Shown here in pieces: positions 24,870 to 37,346 of a DNA stretch of 64,000 bases (the first letter of the stretch is position 1; the number at the start of each line of letters is the position of its first letter). The notes beneath the pieces are model-generated. The model was given only the letters and a program-made list of their open reading frames with translations, ran no database searches and was not told the origin of the DNA. Source of the DNA: Tubulanus polymorphus (taxonomy: Eukaryota; Nemertea; Palaeonemertea; Tubulaniformes; Tubulanidae); NCBI RefSeq assembly GCF_964204645.1, contig NC_134026.1, forward strand, positions 2,914,001 to 2,978,000, written 5' to 3'. Made by a program: the position numbers and the translations under genes.

Positions 24870-27800
24870 TTAAGAGAGTTTGCACTCAAATGAACCGGCT
24901 GTATTCACACATTTTCCACCAGTTAAACATGGGTGACCGGAACATTCATCGATATCTACACAGAAAATTGATAGTATATACGTTAACACGTATTGATAAA
25001 TGAATGTTTTTCTTTACATATACATTTAGAAAAAAAACTTAATCAACATTTTCCCGCAAATAAATTCGTACCTGTGCACTTTTTCGTTGCTTTGTCGTAT
25101 GTTTTACCAAATGGACACATCAAATCTAGAAAAACGAGAATATAATTCGCTCAATAAATACAGAGATTACACACACCAAAATGACGACAGAAGATGAATT
25201 CGATACTTGATCTGATATCATCTTCATCTAAGCTAGTTTGTTTTCCAACTAACCGTTTCCAATTTTGTGAGCGATATAGGGTGGTAAAGACTTCAGCAGT
25301 TGGTCAGTTAAAGAAAATGGAATGTCCGTGTAATAATGTTCCGACATCGTCATGCGCAATATATCATCTTCAATGTTGTAAAGTAGTGCATAGACCCTAG
25401 TTTTTTCTAACCATAATTTTTCCAACGACAACATAGTTAAAGCTCGTTCGGTGCCGACACCGCTGCCGATGTACAGAACACACTTGGGGGTTTTGCTGCG
25501 GGCTCCGTTTACTAGGTATTCTTTGCGGGCTTTTTCGAGGACGGTGTGCGTCTCCGGAGCGTAGCCGTAATGGACCAGAGTCGACATGCTGGCAATAACG
25601 CACTGGGCATCGGTACACTTGCTCAATGTCGTCATCTCGTTTGTAGCATCGGCATATGACACTAATGCCACCTACAATATTCAAAACTATGTGGCAGTTA
25701 TCTGCACTGTGATATGAACAAAATAACTATCAATTCTATGATAAAATATCGTTCAGAGGTTTTTTATATCTAGGTTTTTCGACCAACGTGGGGTGGCCAC
25801 TTACCTGGAAATCAGGGAAAAGTCATGGAATTTTCAGAGTTAGGGAAATTTGTTGTGATTGCTAGATTGCGTGTCAATTCAAACAGTTTCCGTCTGTATT
25901 ACGTTTTTGACTGTGTTGATTGATTGGCTTCTTAGCAAATCATCAAGTTACAGAAAACAACGTGCTTGTCAGGGAAAAGTCAGTGGAAAAGCAAGTCAAA
26001 TAAAAGTGACCGCCCTACAACATCATGTCTTACTTGCACGAAATCCGGATGAATATAAAACTGGTTTATGATGTTTTTGGTAAGTTGTTTGATCTGAGCA
26101 AATTCCGAAGCGTAAACCGACGAAGATGCATCAACGATAATCGTTAGGTCGAGTTTCACCATTTCTGAAAGAAGAAAAATAGACTGCCGGCAAAAATAAT
26201 CGGACGCTTTTAAATAAAAAGATAATACACCAAAAGTGGATGAACTTGCCATTTCTAAGACAAATTTATAACTACGTAGGATGTTGTATGAATCACGTAA
26301 AGGTTTAAGATGAATACGTACCGATACAGTTTTTGTGACCACCAGAACACGGGCATACAAAATATGAATCTTTGTTGATACAAACTCCTTTATTCACGCA
26401 TGGAGAAACGGCTTTGCATTCATCTATATCTGTAATAAGCTTATGTTCATTTGATTTCTGATAGGATTTCTGAGTGAGCGTGGATTTACTTAGTATTGGA
26501 ATAATGTAAAACGCAGTTATCGTACATGAATTTAAATGGGCAATTGCATAAGCTTTACATTTCTAAGCATTTGCATTTCCCTGAATGTACCCCCTTAAAC
26601 TTCCGTTCTTATTAGCGCCAGTCTATGTGGATTTCACAGAGGGAAAAACACTTTCGTCTCAGAAAACATGTATAACTTACCAGTACATGTTCCCTTTACG
26701 TGACTGTAACCAGAGGCGCAGAGTTTATCTACAATGAGAATTAGTACATGAAATGTTGGTTTTGTGTCTCATTACTGATACGCGAAAATGGTAATGGTTA
26801 AACTCACCAAGAGTGGTAGCTTGCACGACATTGTACGCGATATCCGTGATGCCTTTCGCGTTCAGACGAGCTGGACCGATTGCAAATCCGTTCACTTTCG
26901 GCTGCATGACATCACCAACGACGTCACCAGATCCACGAGTCGTGAGCGTGTAAAGTCGCATTCCGGTAGCTGACGCGTCCGTCAAGGCGTATAATGTCTT
27001 CGACGCATCGGTTGTTCTGCCGTCACTGATCAGAATCATCGCATCGGGGACGTTCGCTCTACCGCCAGTTGCAAACAGCGATGGTGCATGTTCAAATGCC
27101 ACCCATGAATCTTGTGTTCCGCCCGTAGGTTTCGCGGATTTAAGGGCGTCTAATACGCAAAATGAATCGTCGCACTGGTTAAGTTTAGTCACTACTTTTA
27201 CAGCCGAACCATACAGTACTGTAGCCACGCGGACGTAATCCAGATGAACGGAATAATGACCGATTATTTCTTGTGCTATACTCAGTAGATATGGGTATAA
27301 AACTACGTTTGAGGACTCTATATACAAAGCCACATCCAACAACGTTCGTTCTACAGCAAAATAAAACCAGATTTTCATCAACTGAGATAATCGTATATCC
27401 TAAAATATTCATTGAATTTTGACAGGCGTGGTCGTTCTTACCTACGCAATTTGGATTATTACCACACGGGCAATTGTAGGATCCATCAGTATCTGAACAC
27501 GTTCCTCCATTCAAACATGGTTTAGAAATAATTGAACATTCGTCGATATCTGAATGAAGATCAAATAAATTAAAATTCCTCTAACATCGGGCAAAGACCA
27601 TTATACAAAGCATGATAACCTACTTTTACAAATGAAATCACTTGATGCTGTATATCCAAACTTACAATTTGCATCTGAAAATAATATGATATTTCAAGCA
27701 CGTGTATTATACAAGGTGGAAGTATATAGGGTCAAATTTTCTACCTTGTGCGGCTTTCGCCGTCAAAACGAAGTGAGAAGTTGAAGACGCTACAAACGCA

Positions 27801-30800
27801 GATGATGAGGGGATGTAAGGCGTGAGATCATCTTTACCAACAGCATTTGGTACAGCAGCCAGTATTCTCATACCTGCGTACCATAAATGTTCAGCAGCGG
27901 TCTGCACCCGTTTTCCTTCGAAAATAAACTTATCCACATAAAGATGCGATGTTTTCATCAATATCGATATTATATGCAAACTGCAAGGATGTGTTAGCTG
28001 ATTCAGCTATACAATGATACCTTTAGCACCTTTTCCGCTTCCCAAGTATATAAGAAATTTAGGAACTTTACGCCGGGAGCCAGGGCCATTAAGAACTCTA
28101 TCACGAATTGTTTCTAATGCCACGTCGAGAGCTGGAGCTTCATTGCTCTTCCGAACTAAGTTTGCTTTACTCATTAAATTATCGACGCAGGGGTTGTAGT
28201 CGCAGGACGCCAGGTTGAACAATGTTGACACTTTAGCCGCATATTGGACAACACTGAGACGAACGTAATCTGGATGTATCTCAAATTTCTTTGCCAAATT
28301 GATCAAGATAGTTTTAAACATAAAGAACTGCCCCACCGTCAGGGAATTGGATTGGTCGAATAATATGGCTACGTCTGCCACCAGCATATCTGGAGAAAAA
28401 AGTAAATGTTGTTTAACGCAGAGCCGTTACACGAAAGTTTGGCACGTTATTTACTGATACATGTATATATTGAAAATAATTTAATCTAAATAAATAGAAT
28501 AAATAAATAAAATAGAATGAATTACATAAAGCCTTAACTTGATCTAGGGTCATTTTGGACCTGTAAATATTGTTTCCCTTAGATGGGAGGGTAAGCTACA
28601 TCCTCCGGCCAGTTTTGTATGGACCGACTTCAAAAACCTAAGCTAAGTTAAACTGCGTTTCATGTGCATATAAGATTTTATACACATTTGGAGTTAGCAT
28701 TATCTATGTTTACCTTTGCAATTCTTGTTGCCGTTGCTACATGGACATTTGTATCCATAATCCAAATTATAACAACTTCCTCCGTTCCCACACGGATTCA
28801 CACTGCTTCCACTAAGGTTACATTCATCGAAATCTATAACAATGAATTGGTTTATTTGTGCGGCATGAACGCAAATCTAAGGTAATCTGATGAAATGGCA
28901 TTGCCTTACCGACACATCGAGATGAAAGTGGATCGTAATAGAATCCGTAATCACACTTCGAATCTGGAATATGACGATAACAAGTCTTATTACTTTATTT
29001 TCATGCACACATGACGCACACGCACATATTTTTCACTCACCAGCCGTTATAAACTCAGACATTTGAATCGCATCTTCCCAAATAGTACCATAATCAAGTA
29101 CATCTGGGATTCGAATGGAATCACCGTTGTTCGCTTTTGTTGATAGGTAATTGGCGGTTATATAGATAAAGCTGTACATGGTTATCTTATGGCGAGCCAT
29201 TAAATTCAAACTTAACAGGGTCTTCGCTTCGTCGTCGGTATGTCCACTGCCGAAATAGATAACAACCGACTTGCCGGCCGGACGGCTAGCCCGACCAGCT
29301 AATAACAGGGTGATTGCCTCATCGAACGCCAGGTACGGTTTTCCGATACCTCCATCCCATTTCCACGTTCGCATGACGGTTAAAAGGCAATAATGACTGT
29401 GACATGTATCGAGAGACGTTTCTCTTTGGATCTTGTCGGCATACGAGATGAGAGATACCCGCACGTAGTCGGGATGAACGTGCATCAACTGACTTACAAC
29501 TCGAAACAAGTCGAATAGCTTCGGCCATTCGGACAGGTAAACATTTTCGGAGCTATCTAAGATCATAACTATATCAACAGCTTCCGAAACTGCAAAGAAT
29601 GAAAGAGAAGTTTGTCCCATAACATGCATGCTTAGCGATTCGCAGAACGAAAATGACGCTAAGAAGAAAATCAATCAACGAACCTTTACACATTCTATTA
29701 CCACCTCTTTTCGATGATTTTTCACAACCACACGTGTATCCGCCGACCGTATTGACACATTTTCCTCCATTATGACAGGGATTCACCGACATACACTCAT
29801 CAACGTCTATTAACAGACAAACGTTATATCGAGGTAATTGAGATATGCACGTATAGTATCCGTTCCAAATACGATTCGAAGGAAAACAAAATTGGTAACA
29901 ATTCAAACGACACTACTTACCGACACAAGTTCCGAGGTGGTCTCGTTCACCAAAACCACAATCAGTATCTAAAATACATATACGTCGAAATTGATTTAAT
30001 CCATCAAGAACGAATTGATACGCTGTATTAATCATTCAAATCATTTAAATTTGCCTTATTTGGAGTATAAGGGGTACCTTCATTGATTGTCAACCCGATT
30101 GCGTTAGCTATCTCGATGACTTTGCTCTGTTTAAGAACGAAAGGTATGACGAACTGCGAGGTAACAGGTACCGTGGAGAACAAGACGTTACTTTCTGTAT
30201 CATGACCAGCGACGTAAACACTGATGCCAGCATTGTGTAGATCTTGTAGTTCCTCTACTGTATGGAAGTACTCGTTCGTTTCACCACTTCCAATCAGAAG
30301 TAATGCTTTTCGTACGCCAACTCGGTTGCCATTTCTGTTCAATAACTGTCTTCTTGCGTGGTCTAAAGCCTATAGTACCATTAATAGAATCACTTCGTTA
30401 TAGGTGAAAAAATACATGCTGGGTGAACATATTCGCTTACCAGCCATGTGTTTGGTCTTGTTCCGTCAAAAGTAAAACCATTGATGATGTCCGTAACAAC
30501 TTTTAAGGACGCCGATTCTTCAAGCCAGTTACCCCTAAGGACAGAAGCTGAAAATTTCGCTGTTGACACACGCACGACAGCCTGGCCAACGTTGAACTTT
30601 TTCAGAGCAGTTTTCGCTATTGTTTTATAGTCCTCAAATTCTGTTTTATGGATCACATTTGAGGCTTCGATCAGGATTGCTAAATCTATTCGATGATCTG
30701 TAGGTAATTCAACATACATTTCCAGTTAAAATGCAATTATCGGTATGAGATGATAGTCCTGTTGAAATCATGAAATTCTTTTTTAAAATTCGACGAAGAT

Positions 30801-33800
30801 CATGACACATTAAAAATGTGTATTCTTACGGATCAATGTTTATCAGCTTTACCTGTTTTACAATGTAAGCCGCTAAAGCCGACCAGACAGATGCATCTAT
30901 AGCCTTTACCCGGTGGGTTCTGCGCACATTTTCCTCCGTTATGGCATGTGACTCCAATACATTCATTGATATCTGGAATATGTATATACTGTTTAACGAG
31001 AAGAGCTATTTTAAGTTGTATTTGTCAAAAAAATTGTAGAATGATGAGAAGTGAAATTACCATTTTCGCAATGATCACCATTCCAACCTCGTAAGCAGTT
31101 ACATTTATAACCTTTCCCAGGTGGATTCTGTACACACGAGCCACCATTTTTACAATTGACACCGATGCATTCGTTTATATCTGTTATCAAATAAAGAAAT
31201 ACGACATCAAAACTTTACGCTCACAAGTTGTATAGTAGATTAAACGTGGGATTGGTTTATCAACATGGACTTGAAGCCACGCATCGATGGTTTTACCTCC
31301 TTCGCAGTGTTTTCCCTCCCAACCTTTTCTACAATGACATTTGTAGCCAAGACCAGGGGCATTCTGGGTACAGCTACCACCGTTCTTGCAGGTGACAGAT
31401 TTACACTCGTCTATGTCTGTAGGTATTTCAAAAATAAAAAGATGTTAACTCGATGAACGAGAAACTTTACCTTTAGATATGAATTCAGGAATCTTTCCAA
31501 TCTTAATTATTCTTATCGAGTTAAAAGTTAGGTTCTCAGTTACCTTTGTCACAGTTTTTGCCTTCCCATCCAGTTGCACATGTACAAGTATAACCTTTTC
31601 CTGGTTTATTCTGTTTACAGGTGGCTCCATTTTTGCACGGAGTCTTAGCACATTCATTTATATCTGAATAATTGACAGCATTCGTAGGGTATATACTTTA
31701 TCAACGAATATGAGTAGCGTGAACTTAAGACGCTTGAAACCAGTTAAAATACATTCGTTCTCTATATTACCTTTTTCGCAATGTTTGCCTTCCCATCCCG
31801 GTGAACAGTGGCAAGTGTATCCTTTTCCTGGTGCATTTTGTTTACATTTTCCTCCATTTTTGCAAGATACTTTATTGCATTCATTTATGTCTGATGTATC
31901 GTAAAAATAAGATTATGAAACGTGAAAAATATTGCAGAGGGGGTGTACGATCTTGTGGTTATTACCTTTATTAAGGAGTTAATCATTTACGATGGATGAT
32001 GCGTATCAGAATTTTAGTTTAAAATCCTCTATTGAGAACTTTGACTGCTAGTTCTATTCAAACCATCTTAGGTGTTTTTGCGGTACAAAGAATGTTTGAA
32101 TTTCATTACCTGATCCGCAATGCTTCCCTTCCCATCCCGGAGCACATTTGCAAGTATATCCTTTGCCTGGTGCATTCTGTTGACATTTCCCTCCATTTTT
32201 ACAAATAACACCAACACATTCATTTATGTCTGGACGAATAAAAGGTTTGACCGATTTTGAAATATATGTACAACATTATCATTAAAGAATTATATCAAAA
32301 GAAGATGCATTGCTTAACACTATAGAGGGACAATTCAATTGTTATCAATTTGATGATGAGTACGATAATATATATGTCAAAATTAACTATTTGATATCTT
32401 TTACCACTGCATTACAGATGTAGATCGAGATTGGAAATTAATATGGCATGAAGTCATCTCTAAAATCGCATATACCTTTGTCACAGTTTGTTCCTTTCCA
32501 TCCGGTTGCACATGTGCAAGTATAACCTTTGCCTGGTTTATTCTGTTTACAGGATGCTCCATTTTTACAAGGAGTTTTAGCACATTCATCTGTGTCTGAA
32601 TTAGTCAGAAATTAAGAAAAACTGATGCATCTTTATAGAGATAAATGCGTATATAAATTTTCAATTCAGCAGAATGAGATGATCGAAGAATATCAATATG
32701 TTCATCACAGTATTCTCTTTCAGGTCATCTAGGGAATTTTTATCCTCAATATCCGATTCATACCTTTATCGCAATTTGTTCCTTCCCATCCAGTTGCACA
32801 TGTGCAAGTATAACCTTTGCCTGGTGCGTTCTGTTTACAGGATGCTCCATTTTTACAAGGAGTTTTAGCACATTCATCTGTGTCTGAATTAGTCAGAAAT
32901 TAAGAAAAACTGATGCATCTTTATAGAGATAAATGCGTATATAAACTTTCAATTCAGTAGAATGAGATGATCGAAGAATATCAATATGTTCATCACAGTA
33001 TTCTCTTTCAGGTCATCTAGGGAATTTCTATTCTCAATATCCGATTCATACCTTTGTCGCAATTTGTTCCTTCCCATCCAGTTGCACATGTGCAAGTATA
33101 ACCTTTGCCTGGTGCGTTCTGTTTACAGGATGCTCCATTTTTACAAGGAGTTTTAGCACATTCATCTGTGTCTGAATTAGTCAGAAATTAAGAAAAAACT
33201 GATGCATCTATATAGAGATAAATGCGTATATAAACTTTCAATTCAGTAGAATGAGATGATCGAAGAATATCAATATGTTCATCACAGTATTCTCTTTCAG
33301 GTCATCTAGGGAATTTCTATTCTCAATATCCGATTCATACCTTTGTCGCAATTTGTTCCTTCCCATCCAGTTGCACATGTGCAAGTATAACCTTTGCCTG
33401 GTGCGTTCTGTTTACAGGATGCTCCATTTTTACAAGGAGTTTTAGCACATTCATCTGTGTCTGAATTAGTCAGAAATTAAGAAAAAACTGATGCATCTAT
33501 ATAGAGATAAATGCGTATATAAACTTTCAATTCAGCAGAATGAGATGATCGAAGAATATCAATATGTTCATCGTATTCTCTTTCAGGTCATCTAGGGAAT
33601 TTTTATCCTCAATATCCGATTCATACCTTTGTCGCAATTTGTTCCTTCCCATCCAGTTGCACAAGTGCAAGTATAACCTTTGCCTGGTGCGTTCTGTTTA
33701 CAGGATGCTCCATTTTTACAAGGAGTTTTAGCACATTCATCTGTGTCTGAATATGTAAAAATCAACTTAATGTCAAAACACTGATAATCGAACGTGTGGC

Positions 33801-36192
33801 TACTGAGTATTCATATCTGCGTAAGATTATTTACCAATTTCACAATGTTTGCCTTCCCATCCATTTACACATTTACATGTATAACCTTTGCTTGGTGCCT
33901 TATCTGGTACACATGTCCCTCCATTTTTGCAGTTGACGGCGGAGCATTGGTCTATACATGAACAAAAATGTAAACGACTTGAAAAATTGATTACACACGT
34001 GTGCAGAATATTCAGCTTAGCTTTATGGTATTTGTTACAGGTGAAATTTGCTACATAAGCGCGTATCAGATTGGATTTTCAATGTTTCATCTGCAAAGTC
34101 TCAGAGTATTGCCGCTAGGATGACGTGATAACGCGTCATCAGTATCCATGTGATAAACGCCCACTGGAGATTGGAAATATTATCGTGAGCCTGTTGGTGT
34201 GTTAAATATTATCGTTCTCACCGTGTTACTAGTAGGTTCATGTACGTTGCTGATCTGGAATTAAACGAACCGATAGTTGTGGACGTTTACACGGTTTTAT
34301 CGCCAAGGTGACGCCGTTTGGATACAGCAAATAAGGCACGTTCAGATGAATTATTAACGCCATCAAATAGAACTGGCAACACCATTGATTTTCCGTTAGC
34401 GCAACCATGATGATGATTGTGCTGCAAAAACTCAATGGATGCGGTAAAATGAAGCTATGTACGGATGTGTAGCGTCGTATATTGATATTCTGACTCTAAG
34501 CGACTGGAAACTGGTAAGACGCGCATCCATATACAATATTTAAGATGCCTATGGTAATAGGTCGTGGTGGACTTTCGAATCGTTTGAATAATGAAACACA
34601 GCGTATTCATAGACCGAAGAAAAAGTTTAGATTCCCTAAACTGAAACTACGATGCGGAGCACCTTTACCTGGACAAGGTTCAACAAACGACGATTGTTAC
34701 TGTTGGCTACCCTTCTCCCTGGGGACGGTTGCATTTTGTATTATTGGTTTGGTTGTGTTTCTCCTCGGACTCAGTTTAACAATAGTTGGATTACATCCGG
34801 AATATTATTCGACAATTTTAGTATCTAATTCAACAGAGGAGTATATTCCACCGTCCGGGCGAAGTTCGTCTACTATCATCGATAGCAGACGAAAGGATTC
34901 CATTAAAACCTTGGTGCTGATCGGACCTGTATGTATGGGTATTGGATGTTTTGTCATTGTTGTTGCGTGTACCGTCATTTTCGAAAAACGTGAGAGCATC
35001 ATGAAGATATTTCCAACTGAAACCGAAAAACCAAAAACCATTTACGATTTGATTCTTGCCAAACTGAAGGAAGAAGAAACGGCTGCCAAAGAAGCGGCCG
35101 CAATCGCAGCTGCAATGGAACCGATAGAAGCAAGCGATACGAATACACGTTCTTCGTTCATCAAAGGCAGACGAAGTTCAGAAGACACTAGAAAATCATC
35201 GGTGTCGTCCGGAATATATGCCGTTACGAAAACAATTCTACACGCAAGTGACGTTCCTTGGGAGGCTGGTACTATTCGTGAAACAAATAGTCCACCGAAG
35301 TTTGTAAAATCAGACTCGTGCATTCGGGTATTGGAGAAAAGCGATAGTATATTGAGCGAGGATATAAACATGAACAGCCATAGTTTATTGGATGTACGAA
35401 CAGTTAGCGAAAGATATCCAACTAAACTGACGCCAATACCATTTGCGATGAGTTCTCTTCCCAAACCGTTATACGCCAACTCCACGAATTGTGCCAATAA
35501 TACGAACGATCATGAACGAATTCTATCAACGTCGTCTTTGAAACCGAATGCGTTTCTAGATGCGAGGGTGTCGTTCAGTTCAAGCACTAGCGATAACTGT
35601 TCATTAACGGCGGATGTGGCTTCGGAAACTAGAGTGCAAATCCACGAACAAAATGCACCGGGACAACGACTGTGTGACCAGAAGAATGACATATTCACCA
35701 ACAGTGTATCGCTCGATAGCGCAAACAATAAAGATATTTGCATTGTGAGTGTATCTAGCGAAGAAAAAACTGACATCGTCTGAGAATAACAGTTGTTTGT
35801 TTTGTTTTTACACATTCTATTTGTATGTTAAGAAATGAGACTGTCACATGACGCATTTTTGACGAATTTGCAATAATGTGATAGAAATATGAAAAGTTTT
35901 GAAATATTTTTATAATATGATATTCCGTCTAGATTCTTTAATGTTGAACATGTTTTAAGACCTCTAAGTATCTATTCCTATTATCCACAATTCAATAAAT
36001 CGACGATATATTCAAGTCAATGCTGCGTATTTATTCTTAGCTTTATAGTAGCGTTGCAGCCTCGACTGCTGAATCTATGAATCTAAACTCATTTTGTGGT
36101 TTATGCTGAGTGTGTTCATGTTCAAACTTACCGGCTGATATAGCAGGAACAGTGACGAAAAACAAGAAAATTATAAATGATAGTGACGTCAT
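24870..36192 (-). CDS. Large secreted EGF/VWA protein, ~31 exons
   Basis: Inferred protein of about 1675 aa. Exon 1 (36192-36132) encodes a signal peptide (SFIIFLFFVTVPAISA). Exons 2-13 (33951-33835, 33746-33627, 33460-33341, 33171-33052, 32883-32764, 32595-32476, 32229-32110, 31890-31771, 31663-31544, 31416-31297, 31180-31061, 30972-30853) each encode one EGF domain. Then come VWA1 (30697-30441, 30369-30078); linker 29968-29921, EGF 29806-29684, VWA2 29589-29041; linker 28963-28910, EGF 28833-28714, VWA3 (28389-28021, 27915-27745); linker 27674-27624, EGF 27549-27442, VWA4 27350-26808; linker 26728-26681, EGF 26429-26322, VWA5 (26164-26034, 25671-25254); linker 25125-25072; a truncated EGF 24955-24870. 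All domain borders are phase 1. Many EGFs start D-I-(N/D)-E-C, the calcium-binding type. Architecture recalls matrilins and shell-matrix proteins; exact orthology is unknown. Linking exon 1 across the 2.2-kb intron rests on phase only. Confidence 0.8.
25788..26018. mobile_element. TIR element filling an intron of VWA5
   Basis: The left end gtggggtggccactta and the right end, read in reverse complement as gtagggcggtcactttta, are inverted repeats, giving a 231-bp element. Internal words agggaaaagtcatgg and gggaaaagtcagtgg are typical of a family also present at 49.15-49.4 kb (ggtggccactttt...aagtggcctc) and, more diverged, at 48.46-48.67 kb. The host intron is 25672-26033, so the element makes up nearly two thirds of it and ends about 15 bases from the 5' splice site. 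Confidence 0.7.
32476..33746 (-). repeat. Tandem duplication of EGF exon plus intron (~288 bp x5)
   Basis: Five consecutive 120-bp EGF exons start at 33746, 33460, 33171, 32883 and 32595 (spacing 286-289 bp). Their introns are nearly identical too, sharing gaattagtcagaaattaag and gataaatgcgtatataaa. The encoded domain is TDECAKTPCKNGASCKQN followed by APGKGYTCTC. Identity extending through introns means the copies are recent or are kept alike by conversion or unequal crossing-over. Confidence 0.9.
34545..35783 (+). CDS. TMEM200-like two-pass membrane protein, intronless
   Basis: Uninterrupted frame of 412 aa. A basic N-terminus (RPKKKFRFPKLKLRC) precedes a first membrane segment at about residues 58-83 (GTVAFCIIGLVVFLLGLSLT). 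An extracytosolic loop with an NST sequon follows, then a second segment at about 121-145. The second segment carries IGPVCMGIGCFVIVVAC followed by FEKRE, matching the TMEM200 signature (FGP-x-MGIG ... HENR). The C-terminal half is long, Ser/Thr-rich and low in structure, probably cytosolic. Vertebrate TMEM200 genes also have single coding exons. The gene lies on the opposite strand inside the first intron of the EGF/VWA gene. AATAAA at 35993 could end the transcript. The molecular function of the family is not known. Confidence 0.72.
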   Translation: MPMVIGRGGLSNRLNNETQRIHRPKKKFRFPKLKLRCGAPLPGQGSTNDDCYCWLPFSLGTVAFCIIGLVVFLLGLSLTIVGLHPEYYSTILVSNSTEEYIPPSGRSSSTIIDSRRKDSIKTLVLIGPVCMGIGCFVIVVACTVIFEKRESIMKIFPTETEKPKTIYDLILAKLKEEETAAKEAAAIAAAMEPIEASDTNTRSSFIKGRRSSEDTRKSSVSSGIYAVTKTILHASDVPWEAGTIRETNSPPKFVKSDSCIRVLEKSDSILSEDINMNSHSLLDVRTVSERYPTKLTPIPFAMSSLPKPLYANSTNCANNTNDHERILSTSSLKPNAFLDARVSFSSSTSDNCSLTADVASETRVQIHEQNAPGQRLCDQKNDIFTNSVSLDSANNKDICIVSVSSEEKTDIV

Positions 36193-36441
36193 TCTCGCTC
36201 AATCTGACCGACTGGATCAATCACATATGTAATATAAAGCATAAGTTCATCGGAAAATAGAATTACATGTACTTCATTTCCAAATCCTCCTCATATATGC
36301 CAGCATATTTTTCAATATTCCAGATCTCAAAGTAATCCAAACTTTTGCATCAATCAGATGTTCGAAATACGATTTAAACAGATTTTCACACATTCACGAG
36401 GAATTATCATGAGAAGTTTTTGGGGCGTTTTGGAGACTTAC

Positions 36442-36609
36442 GTAGCAACGTCCGCGAATGCACCTAGGTTCCGTTGCAGGTCCTTCTACTTCTTGGAGAC
36501 CCCAGAAAATGTTTTCTGTGGGCAATCCAATGACGGGGATAGTCACCTGGTCGTGGTTTATTTCACCCAGATGTTTTTCGAAAGTTTTGTCTTCATTGTC
36601 AGTAAATTT
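36442..36609 (-). pseudogene. Possible orphan exon or gene fragment
   Basis: On the minus strand an open frame reads DQVTIPVIGLPTENIFWGLQ ... PRCIRGRC and ends in Y at an excellent donor (TAC|GTAAGT at 36441). Composition is protein-like, with no stops for about 55 codons. A clear upstream acceptor was not found (a weak AG lies near 36590). The next exon is not obvious before the EGF/VWA signal exon at 36.19 kb. It may be an upstream exon of that locus, a relic or chance. No family recognised. Confidence 0.28.
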
Positions 36610-37346
36610 TTACTATTTGTTCAAGAACAATCGACCACATGTCTTGGAGGTAGGGATGAACTTACCAGCTGGTATGTCAAAATTCACTTATGCTCCCTAT
36701 AGGTCCGGTCCCATTGCATTACAAGCAGTTAAGTCACAGACCAGGAGTATGCAAAAATCTTATAGATGATAAAAAATTATCTTTGAAAAGCTGTATTAGA
36801 TTCAATGAAATTTAGGTATCTTGATCAGTGATGCTTTCCACATACATAAAACGTACTATGACAACTTAATTCTCCATTCGGAAGTATATACCGTCGTTGA
36901 TTCTCATATCCACAATGCCAGACAGAATATTTGTGCTTTCAGTCAATTATTAAGAATTAGGATGACTACCAAGATAAGCAGACCCCTGTAATGTAAACAT
37001 AGAAAATATATGGACCCATTCCTAGTGATGCTGATCTATTTTTTGAAATTTCCTTTGGTAACGAATGATTAATTACTTGTCAGAAATAATCATGATATTT
37101 ACCTGGCATTGTAGATATGAAATAGATTAACTGAAATTATGAGCACTTTTGATGTTGTAATTAACGAAATAATTACGCATGGCAATGGCTAATGATACAA
37201 GGCAAGCAAATTACATGTTTTCGTAACAACTTAGTGAACGGGGTGCTTACATAAAGGCATTCCAAATTTCTGTCTCATTCATGCTCATGATCCTTCGTTA
37301 TCACATTCATTTTGTTTAAAGCGCGTTTGATTATCTTCTGCCTAAA

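Noticed and set aside
32476-33746. CRISPR-like array from regular ~288-bp spacing
   Set aside because: The repeats are EGF exons with introns in an animal gene, and repeat and spacer lengths are far from CRISPR values.
35042-35815. Minus-strand frames of 101-151 aa opposite the TMEM200-like gene
   Set aside because: They are shadows of the 412-aa plus-strand frame, which has membrane segments and a family motif.
36358-36769. Plus-strand frames of 103-114 aa
   Set aside because: The opposite strand in the same place reads a more protein-like exon with a good donor; the plus-strand frames lack splice or start context.
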